Shown: positions 23,380 to 32,520 of the stretch, piece after piece
Numbering within the stretch: position 1 is the stretch's first letter
Layout of the letters: every line of letters starts with the position of its first letter
Origin: Hysterangium stoloniferum
Lineage: Eukaryota > Basidiomycota > Agaricomycetes > Hysterangiales > Hysterangiaceae
Assembly: GCA_015178975.1 (NCBI GenBank)
Contig: WHVD01000003.1
Span: 1,426,001 to 1,490,000 of the forward strand
Reading direction: 5' to 3'
Length of the DNA: 64,000 nucleotides
Position numbers and translations under genes: made by a program
The notes under the pieces: model-generated
What the model was told of the DNA's origin: nothing
The model's database searches: none
What the model saw: the letters and a program-made list of their open reading frames with translations, nothing else

Positions 23380-23560
23380 TCTCGCGCCTGTGCGCGCGCA
23401 TGACACCCTTCGCGTCTTGTGACTGTCACGCGTTGTGACAGTCGCGCGCCTCTGTGACCGTCGCGCGCCTCTGTGACCGTCACGCGCCCTTGTGACCGTC
23501 ACGCGCCCTTGTGACAACTGTCACCTGTTATGACGGTTGTCACTCGTTGTGACGATTTTC
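23380..23560. repeat. CG-dense tandem block in the family G LTR
   Basis: Repeats of GTGACCGTCGCGCGCC with variants, including the palindromic GTCACGCGTTGTGAC. The sister block lies at 25,385-25,610 with about a dozen 16-bp units. Open frames here follow the repeats and are not genes. Confidence 0.8.
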
Positions 23561-24097
23561 CCGCGCGCCGTGTAATAAACGCCAGGCCGGTTTTATATTA
23601 TTATATAATTATTATATTTACTTTTAATTAGTTATAAATATAATATTTTATTATAATAATATAAAAATATATATATTTCACCTTGATAATGCGCGAGTAT
23701 TTCAAATCGCGTTTTGTCGGCGTCGGAGTTTGAAATATCATGTGAATGTCACATGATTACTCGCGCGTTGTGAATAAGCGCTGAGTCGCCGACATATTAA
23801 TCAAAAAAGAATAAAAAGTAGAAATTCAATTACTTGCTCAATTTATTAGATAAAAATACAAAATAAATTGTATAAATTCAGGATAAATCAAACAAATATT
23901 GTACAATTTAATCGTCGCAATATAATTACATTTGAATATTTGTTTTCGCAATTTGTTAGGGGAAATTGTTTAAAAATTGGAAAAAACTTAGAAATACATA
24001 ACAGAATCAATCTAGAGCCCAATGGCTGGTCTTGTAATGTCCCAATCTCATAGTTCACATGAAAGTCCTCTCCAAGAAGAATCGGGACGGTCATACC

Positions 24098-24436
24098 TCA
24101 GACAACGTACATTTCAGCGGTAAATTTAAGGAGCATACCGGTGTCATCTTCGAGGTAAATGGGGACATTGACATATCCTAAGACCTTAGCATTACCGGTA
24201 AGTTGTACGAGGTGCAACTTGAGTCCTTGCTTGAGCTTGGGGTGGTCCTCTAGTTCTTTGTAGAAATCCTCCGAAATTAAGGAGAGGTCAGCCCCAGCAT
24301 CCAGCCTGAATTTAATAGGATTAGAGGCTTCTGAGTTCCCTACGTGTCCATAGATGTGTAATGCTGAGATCCCAATACTGGAGTATCCACCCGGGGGATC
24401 CCTTCTGCGGTAAATGATGGTCGAATCCTCTTTCAT
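24098..24436 (-). pseudogene. Aspartic protease region of gypsy fossil 2
   Basis: The stretch FRLDAGADLSLIS resembles the D-S/T-G-A active site of retropepsins, followed by VPIYLEDDTG. It sits between two solo LTRs. Further acidic, low-complexity coding remains lie at 24,437-24,951. Confidence 0.65.
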
Positions 24437-25384
24437 AAGCTGACTGGATCAAGGGTATTGGAGCCTGGGTCTTTTGCTTTCTTGTGGCCAGTTTGACGTT
24501 CCTCCTGATCCATCTACCATTAGGTACCTCGGGCATAGCATTCAGAATGAAGTCATCCACTTCAGAGTCTGACTCCTCACAAGGAATTAGGTCGGGTAAC
24601 TGTCCTGGGTCAAAGGGGAAGTTCTCCTCCTCTGATCCCTCTAACTCAGAGGGGTCTTCTATAACGTAGGTCTGACTTATTTCCTTAGATCAGTTTGCAA
24701 ATACTTCCTCGTCGATGATTTCCTCAATGGTAGGAGGTTTAGATCGCAATAAGGCTCCCATCTCAGTCAGACCTTTCTGGTTCTGATGATGAGCGTCCAG
24801 CCAGTCTCCTTTCTCGAGGAAATCACAGTCTGATATAGAAACATAGACTTGCGATGCTTCATTCTCATTTGAAGATGAACTCACATCTAAAACAATGTTG
24901 TCCTCTGATTGAGGAAGGTAGACAGAAATGAAAATCGATTCCTCATCAATGTGTGAGGAGTATGCTTTTACCACAGTTTCATTGTGGTAAAACACTCCTT
25001 TTATTTTATTTATATTTTACACATTCTATTCATATTTATCTATCTTTTATATTCTTCGAATATTCCATCATTTCATTAGTTTGAAGCATTGTGTATACTT
25101 GTGGGTGCACTCCGCACCAATTAGAACTCAGACACACTTTTACCCAATGTTATGTATTTTATTAGTTTTCTACCTTTTAAGTCCCCCAAAAGCCGAAATA
25201 GCCAAAATGGCTTGTGAAATGTACTTATATTGCGATGATAAAATTTGTATAAATATCTTTTAAATTTCGTTGAATTTCTACAATTTATTTTACATTTTTA
25301 TCTTAAATATTGAAGAAGTTATGAATTTATTCTTTTTTAACTAAATACTATCAAACCGGCCACCAGGCGCTAATTACACAACGC

Positions 25385-25610
25385 GCGAGAAAATCATGTG
25401 ACAGTCGTCACAAAAAGGCGCGACGGTCACAAAGCGCGACAGTCACAAGGCGCGACGGTCACAAGGCGCGACGGTCACAAGGCGCGACGGTCACAAGGCG
25501 CGACGGTCACAAAGCGCGACAGTCACAAGGCGCGACGGTCACAAAGCGCGACGGTTACATAGTGTGACAGTCACACGGCGCGATGATCACAAAGGCGCGC
25601 GGATGACATA
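25385..25610. repeat. CG-dense tandem block, 16-bp unit
   Basis: About 12 units of GGCGCGACGGTCACAA lie upstream of the TATA box of the family G LTR. Variation is mostly C/T or G/A. Confidence 0.85.
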
Positions 25611-25760
25611 CACGAAAGGCGCGGGAATAGATTACATCATCATGTATGCTATTGTAGAAAAAACCGGAAATTCCTGGAGCATTCCAGAAGCTTCCCCAGG
25701 AATAGCTAAATTAGGATAGTAATGATGTAATATGTCTCAAAAATGTCTCACATTTTATTG

Positions 25761-25769
25761 TATATAAGG
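25761..25769 (+). promoter_or_regulatory. TATA-like element of the family G LTR (plus copy)
   Basis: TATATAAGG followed by AGCTCTGCTCC, about 150 bp downstream of the CG-dense block. The same arrangement is found in the inverted copy. Confidence 0.5.
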
Positions 25770-27056
25770 AGCTCTGCTCCAGCCGTGAAAATATAACTTT
25801 TTTTATCCACCCACATCTGTGTGTTACTGCAGCAAGCAGGCTATTCCACCCCTATCAGGGCTGTTGGACTTTTAATTCCACCTCTATTTGAGTTGTTGGA
25901 AACCTTTGCCACCTCGGTTAGAGTTGTTGGCCCAAGTAGTTCACCTTGTCACCTCAATCTGAGTTGTTGACTTATTTGTTCCCCCTTGCCACCTCTTAAT
26001 TGAGTAGCTGGCTTTATTACTTTTTCTGACTTCTATTTAAGTTGTTGGAATCTGTTGCCACCTCGGTTAGAGTTGTTGGCTATCAACCAAGTAATAAATA
26101 AATTGTTTGTTTTATTGTTTGAAATTAGAATATAATTCTAATTTCTCCTGGTTTGGCTTATAATTAAATACTGAGAATATTCTTGCAGAATCATTAAGAC
26201 TACATTAAGATCCTGATAAGTTAGTATCACAGTAGATCCAGTAGATTAATTTAAATAAAGCATATATTGCCAAATATTGTTTTATTCTATAGTTGATCTT
26301 TTGACCTGTTTATTAATATTTTTACTGTTTGATAAATAGTATAAAATATATATAAACTAGCTAGAATCGAAGTTGAATCTAGTTTTGGAATCAGTAAATT
26401 GTTATTCATATTTTAGTGGTTGTTTTCACAGAAAAAGAACAAGCTTACATAAGCAGCTCTCAAAAACCTTCTTTGCGAAGTAGGGTGCATATATTCAAGT
26501 AAACTCTTGACTTCAGGGGTTCTAAGTCCATTTAGACTGCCACTGATTAATATCAAATACTTAAATTATTTTACCTTGTTGTGAATTGAGTATTTGCACA
26601 CTTTGATAGAGCATTGGACTCCTTTTTCCAGAAAATAATATTAAAATAAGTCTAATACATTACACCCAAGCACCACCACTCGTAAGACATAAACTGGGTC
26701 TACTACGAGCGGTGATCAGGGTAACGTGTCAGCTACCATATAGGTAGCATTATCTGAACTACTGAAGACTTCTGACCTCGAACTATAACAGTCGAGGCCT
26801 CCACTCGAACCATCGCACTCGTTGACTCCTTCGTCATCTCGTGCTCTTTCTCTCACTTTCTCTTATATTGCACCGAATAGGTCAATATCCTTCCTTTCTA
26901 CTCATTTCTTCGTATATAGAATGGTCAGAACTTCCGCCACTCTTAACACAATGTTATGTACTTGTCCCTGTATGCTTAATCCATAAACCTCTGATCCTCT
27001 GCCTCCTCGGTTGGGTTCTGCATGGAGCACTTGTTAATAGAGACATAGTGCGACAT

Positions 27057-27696
27057 TGTGAAGGGTATGCATATATGCATAATTGGACAGTGGATTAATA
27101 TGCATATCATAGTACTATATTATCTAGTTTCTATTTCTTTTCTTTAATTCCCTATATCCTTCGAGCATACCCATATTTCTTAGTTCGAAGTCTTGTGTAT
27201 ACCTATGGGCGCTCTCAGTGCCAAAAGACAGACACTTTTTACCCAGCAGACACCACCTCGTAACGACCACGATGTCGAATAGCGAGAGGTGTCAAGGGTG
27301 AAGTCTCAGCTACTTATAAAGGTAGCAACTTCTTGCGTAATAGTAATCTTTGGACTCAAACCGTGAAGGTTGAGTCCCATTCTCAAGTCTTTGTGCTCAT
27401 CGACACTAGTTGATTCACGCTGCTATATCTCTACTTCTGATATTCAGTCTTTTGCTGACTATCTTTCTTACTTCTAGTTACAAGTTGTACCGTAAAGGTC
27501 AACTCTTCTTTCCTCCAGTCCTTACCGTCACGAGCAATTGTGCAGTTGCTCTTGTGACGTGTAGTGCGTCTCTTTACTAGTACTATCAGTCTAGTAATCT
27601 ACAGTATTGTACAGGACGGTCAATACTTAATAATAGTAGTTCAATAAAACACTATACTTTGTATATTGAATGGTCAGAATCTATCGACTCTTTACA
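27057..27696. mobile_element. Solo LTR, family A, 640 bp
   Basis: It starts TGTGAAGGGTATGC and ends CGACTCTTTACA, with target duplication GACAT at 27,052-27,056 and 27,697-27,701. It is the inverse of the copy at 10,294 and lies in gypsy fossil 2. Confidence 0.9.
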
Positions 27697-28277
27697 GACA
27701 TCCTACCCACATGGGGGCAGTCAATCTTAAAGTCCTCTAAACTCCCGCAAATCCAGCACTCCTTCGGGGGTTTAGCGATGCTTTTCTTGTCACTTCATTC
27801 AAAAAAGAACTTGCCGTGTTTCTTACCCTGTTTCACATTAGATCTCCTAGGGACGGTTTTATCTTCAGCTTCGTTGAGAAGGACATGGCCTCAATTAGTG
27901 GGGTCGATTCCTCTAGAGTGTTCTTCCTCATGCCAGGGATCCAACTCTTCCTGTTCAGCGATCATGACTCTGGGCTTCTGAAACTGATAATGCTCTCAAT
28001 GTGTTTGGACCCAAGCATTAATCAGAGCCTCTTGTAGATTGTTAGCATAAGTCTGCAAGCTCATGATGTCATCGATGGGTTGTCCTTGTAGAAGGTAAAG
28101 CCATTCTGTGGGCAGTATCAGGATGAGTTAGCACATTTCATCCTTTCAATTTTGGTGGAACCCATACAAGAATCGATAAAGCTTAATTCTCCATTGAATG
28201 TAGTGAACAGGTGTCTCATGATTGTGGGTGGCTTGTCAAAATTACATGGCTTCCCATTCTAAGGCTAAGGATTCGTG

Positions 28278-30736
28278 CTAATGAGTTCCAAGTAATCTCT
28301 CTACAATGCCCCAAAGGAACAATCTGTGAGATTGACTGAATTCAGTGCGATGTTCACAGTCCAGGGTGCTCCACCAGATCTTGGCATTGCCGGTGAGTTG
28401 TCTTGGCAGAGGGACTCCTAACAACGTGCTCATGGAGTCTGATATCTCCAAGAGACTCATGATATCCATAATGTAGTCCAAAGCCTTGGATTGAGTTCCA
28501 TCGTATTCGGGAAGGTCAGACCATTTTATCTTGATGTTGTTGGTGTTAAGAGTGATCTTTTTATCCTTAGGTAAGTTGTCGATAAGCACGCTGGCTCGAG
28601 GCTGCGTTGAGTTCAAAAGGGAGAGTTAGATACTCCACCATGATGCCCCATGTCCCAAATTTCCTCCATAGTCTGAACTATTAGAACTCCTGGATGAACT
28701 GCTAGGGGGTCCTCATGGTGGCAGAAAGGGATTCAAGGAGATCGGCAGGGAATGGCGGGGATTATCTGGATTCAGCGATCCTCAACCAGCAACCTAACCA
28801 GCTATACCCTCGGTGTGAAGGATAGGTCATATAGGAAGCGCGACTAAAGGCTCTAAGCCTAGACCTTAAGCCGCTTTATAATACAATTATTTCATTTTGT
28901 TTTATATTTTTTATTCTCTCTTTATCATTCATAAATACGCTTTATAGTTCGAGAGCCCATGTATGCTTGTGGGCGCTCTCGCCCACAAGAAGTATGTGTA
29001 TGTCACAGTAGTAGTCACACGACTAAATTTTAGACACTTTTCAACCCCGACAACCATCACCTGCACACGCAAGTACTGGTTTGGGGTCTTGTCTAAAACA
29101 AACTTCTACTTATCTCTCTTCATTGAGTTATAGTAATTACATTTCGTACTGAAACAGTCGAAATCTGTTATTACTATTCGACTCAACTTCAAGCTCTTGA
29201 CTAGCGCGGTAAGAATATCCATCGTAACTAACTTTCTTAGGATATTCTCTCTCTTTCGTGCACTACGTACTTTCTCTTGTCTATTCGGCCTTCAGCCCAA
29301 CTAGCTAAACAATCGAATCGTACCGTAAAGTCGATCCGTCCTTGTAATTATCTGCCGATCGTACCTTAAAGGTTGATTGCAATCTACATCTTAAACTACT
29401 AGTCGATTGTATTTCGTACTATCGTTAGTCGATAACAATCATACATTGAGTGGTAAACTACTCGACCCTTTACACTCGGTGAATGAGGTAGAGAAGGATG
29501 GTTGACCCCTGTTGGCGACTGATCGATTCCTAATCGCAGGTTGTTCATCACCGAAGTTAGGATTATCCAGAATTCTTTCAAACACAGTGTGAGAGCGATG
29601 GATCCCCTGATGGGGCACAGGGCTGGGTTCTGTCGTGATTTCTCTCTCGATTTCGATCGTATTCAAAGGCCAACGTGGCTGAGGCTGATGGAAGGGAGTG
29701 CAGACTTCAATCCCCTTTTCCTGAAGACGATCTGCAACTTGCATCCTCATATCCAATGGGAAGTCTTGCAAAATGACAGGACGATTGAGTGAATGGAGGA
29801 AACGAGTATCAGGAGACCCATTTAGGTTGCAAACAAATGAATTAGTCATGGAGATGGGCAAATCGGGCACTTGAATCGGATTATTATAAGGGTAAAGCAC
29901 CTCCAAAACCATTTTATCGAGCCTCCTCTGATTTCGCTTCAACTGGCCCCTTAGAGTAAAGTATGCAAATGATACATTTCATGTGACTCTGTTAAGAGAT
30001 TCCTCCAACATTTGGATGTACATATACTGGTAGTCAACCTTGGGCACAATATGATCCCCACCGAGTAGGACGTGAAGGATTTGCAGCGCATCATCATGTG
30101 CACCAAGCGCTTCGGGGAATAAAGAGAACACTTCCCACCTAAAAATTGTCCTTCCCCTTCCATAATGGATGTAACATCACTCGACCATTCGGGAATCGAG
30201 CGGGTCAGATCCTCAAGGGTTCCTGGTCACATGAATAAGTCCTGCACCAATAAGATGGCCTGATAACGACCTAACCAGACTGCTACAGTCACTGGTAAAG
30301 AAGGGTAATCTGTATCGTACTCCTCCATAAAAGGAGTAAGCTGATCAGCAGAGATTTGATCGGTATAGTACATGTCCCACTTCACATTGATAGGCTCAGC
30401 ATAAACCATATGACCCCCAAGGAACTGCTTGAGGATGACCTGCCTTGGTGGGAACGAGAGAACGGGCTCGGGTGCATGGGTAGGCTCGACATTAGCTCCA
30501 GGGGTGCTCAACTGCCTGGTTGATGGACATTCCTCATGTGGATCAGGGGGAGTATCCATTGACGGTCCAGCTGCTGCTCCAGGGGAATTCCCAGGAGGGG
30601 CTGGTCTTTGAAAAGTCAACAAAGACTTCCTCATGGTGACATTACGGGGTGGTTCCAGACTAGCAGGTCTTTGATGAGGTTTTGAACTACTTGGGGTTGT
30701 TGAAGATCTTGGTATTTGGTTCTTGCCAGTGGTCAT
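28278..30736 (-). pseudogene. Gag region of gypsy fossil 2
   Basis: Segments on the minus strand at about 28.3-28.6 kb (NIKIKWSDLPEYDG, GNAKIWWSTLD), 29.5-29.9 kb and 30.2-30.7 kb (proline-rich start MTTGKNQIPRSSTTPSS) fit a basidiomycete gag polyprotein. A solo LTR (28,814-29,474) lies within. The segment is broken in several places. Confidence 0.55.
28814..29474. mobile_element. Solo LTR, 661 bp (modules L4 and R4)
   Basis: It starts TGTGAAGGATAGG and ends CGACCCTTTACA, with target duplication CTCGG at 28,809-28,813 and 29,475-29,479. It shares only the central box (TATGCTTGTGGGCGCTCTC) and the termini with families A, C and D. It is inserted in the gag part of gypsy fossil 2. Confidence 0.88.
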
Positions 30737-30812
30737 TTACGTGCTTAGAAATTAATAGTCGTAGAGTAATATTTTCTTCATAGGAAAAGAGTGGTCTGGC
30801 CCAGATCACCAC

Positions 30813-31396
30813 TGTGAAGAGTGGTGGAAGTTCTAACCATTCTACATATGAAGAATATTGACCGTTTAGGTACGACACAAAGATGTATTGACTATCTAAG
30901 TCTAATACAGACCGAACACATATTAACTGTTTAGTTCAATACAGTCGAGTGAAATAGCTATCTAAAGTAGAATAGAGAGCTAAAACGAATAAGGAGAATT
31001 GACTGTGAAGTACAATTCTGAGTGACTGCTCGAGTGTAGAAGAGAATAACGAGAGAGTTAAATAACAGAGTAGCATGGATGTAGTCCATGCGGATTGAGA
31101 TAAAGGTGGAGTTTTGACTAGTATAGTTTGAAATCTGATTGCATAGATAGTCAAAGCCCATCTGTGATGGTCGAGATGATACCCTAATCACAACTTACAG
31201 GACACTAACTGGTGTCTGGATAAGTTGTGGTTGCATGGTAAAAGTGTCTGAGTTCTAACTATGGGCACTAGAATACATAAGTCTGGCGTGTATGCACCCA
31301 CAAGAGTCGATGTACCGCATACATAGGTCGTCAAACTAATTATAAGTGTATAATAAAATAGAGAGAAAGTAGAAATAATAATGGAAATATAGTATG
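30813..31396. mobile_element. Family D LTR, truncated
   Basis: It starts TGTGAAGAGTGGTGG and follows the family D copy at 17,924 to the AGTATG before 31,397, where a family E LTR begins. The last about 60 bp of D are missing. Confidence 0.75.
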
Positions 31397-31919
31397 TGTT
31401 AAGAACTGAAAACTAACTAAAGTCAGTTGGCCGACAGGGACTGATCGGAAGGACTTGGCTTCAGCTTATGTGCTGTGCCCCCACAAATATCCATTGAGTG
31501 TCCTTAAATTTCGGACGGGCGAAGACTAATCCTAACGAGTTCCTTTTGGCATAATACCGATCGGGACCGAAAGTTAAGTCGAGTGTCGGGCCAAGGGGTC
31601 AGGACCGAGAGTGAGCGAGCGCATGCGAAGGCAGAAGATGGAATTCTTAGTATGAGACTTCTGGAGGCGTAAGAGGGTATTCTGAGTCAATATTCTGATT
31701 GCCTAGTGTTAAGAACTAGAAACTGACTAATGTCGGTGGACCAATGGGGACCGATCAGAAGGACTTGGCTTCAGCTTATGTGCTGCACCCTCGCAGTTGT
31801 CCGTCAGGTGTCCTTAAATTTCGGGTGGGTGAAGACTAGTCCCAACGAATACCTCTCAGTGAAAACTACTGATCGGAACCGAGGGATGAGTTGAGTGTCA
31901 GGCCAAGGGGTTGGGGACC
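31397..31919. mobile_element. Two left-end fragments of family E LTRs in tandem
   Basis: Fragments 31,397-31,706 and 31,707-31,919 both start TGTTAAGAACT and contain GGCTTCAGCTTATGTGCTG. The second begins where the first stops. The right halves of both are absent, suggesting nested insertion followed by loss. Confidence 0.75.
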
Positions 31920-32393
31920 TGTGAGGAGTATGCTTTTACCACAGTTTCATTGTGGTAAAACACTCCTTTTATTTCATTTATATTTTACATATTCTATTTA
32001 TATTTTACTATCTTTCATATTCTTCAAATATCACATATTTCATTAGTTCGAAGCATTGTGTATACTTGTGGGTGCACTCAGCACCAATTGGAACTCAGAC
32101 ACACTTTAATCCAAGAACCACCACTCGTAAGACACAAACTAGGTCTACTACGAGCGGTGATCAGGGTAACGTGTCAGCTACCACATAGGTAGCATTATCT
32201 GAACTACTGAATACTTCTGGCCTCAAACTGTAATAGTCGAGGCCTCCACTCGAACCATCGCACTCGTTGACTCCTTCGTCATCTTGTGCTCTTTCTCTCA
32301 CTTTCTCTTATATTGCACCGAATAGGTCAATATCCTCCTCTTCTACTCATTTCTTCGTATATAGAACGGTCTGAACTTCTACCACTCTTCACA
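31920..32393. mobile_element. Family C LTR, 474 bp
   Basis: It starts TGTGAGGAGTATGC and ends ACCACTCTTCACA. The flanks (GGACC and GTCCC) do not form a direct repeat. Family E precedes it and a family A fragment follows it, so sequence was exchanged or lost here. Confidence 0.8.
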
Positions 32394-32520
32394 GTCCCTT
32401 TACTAGTACTATCAGTCTAGTAATCTACAGTATTGTACAGGACGGTCAATACTTAATAATAGTAGTTGAATAAATACTATCCTTCGTACATCGAGCGGTC
32501 AGAATCTATCGACTCTTCAC
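32394..32520. mobile_element. Family A LTR end fragment
   Basis: It matches the last about 125 bp of the family A copy at 27,057-27,696, ending CGACTCTTCACA. It directly adjoins the truncated copia coding region. Confidence 0.75.

Larger units (their letters stand above)
22039..24003 (-). mobile_element. Solo LTR, family G, 1,965 bp
   Basis: It starts TGTAATGTATTAG and ends AAATACATAACA, with target duplication GAATC at 22,034-22,038 and 24,004-24,008. The orientation is minus by the TATATAAGG on that strand (23,075-23,083). A CG-dense tandem block with GTGACCGTCGCGCGCCTCT units lies at about 23,380-23,560. The LTR is 450 bp longer than its inverted sister at 25,148. Confidence 0.9.
25148..26664 (+). 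mobile_element. Solo LTR, family G, 1,517 bp
   Basis: It starts TGTTATGTATTTT and ends AATACATTACA, with target duplication CCCAA at 25,143-25,147 and 26,665-26,669, inserted in a family C LTR. It contains a CG-dense tandem block at 25,385-25,610 and TATATAAGG at 25,761. It is inverted relative to the copy at 22,039. Confidence 0.9.
24952..26948. mobile_element. Solo LTR, family C (475 bp) with nested family G LTR
   Basis: It starts TGTGAGGAGTATGC and ends CACTCTTAACA, with target duplication CAATG at 24,947-24,951 and 26,949-26,953. Without the nested LTR and its duplication, 475 bp remain, the same as at 12,237-15,040. It is inserted in gypsy fossil 2. Confidence 0.88.
20394..30812 (-). 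mobile_element. Ty3/gypsy retrotransposon fossil 2
   Basis: A second old Ty3/gypsy element, in pieces, on the minus strand. It has gag-like regions at about 28.3-30.7 kb, an aspartic protease at about 24.1-24.4 kb and the beginning of reverse transcriptase at about 20.8-21.6 kb. It is split by LTRs at 22,039-24,003, 24,952-26,948, 27,057-27,696 and 28,814-29,474, each with an exact 5-bp duplication. It is broken by many changes as well, and neither of its own LTRs was identified. The remainder of pol is missing to the left. Confidence 0.75.

Noticed and set aside
22039-26664. Two family G LTRs as the pair of LTRs of one element
   Set aside because: They are in opposite orientation, each has its own different 5-bp duplication (GAATC and CCCAA), and the sequence between belongs to gypsy fossil 2 and a family C LTR.
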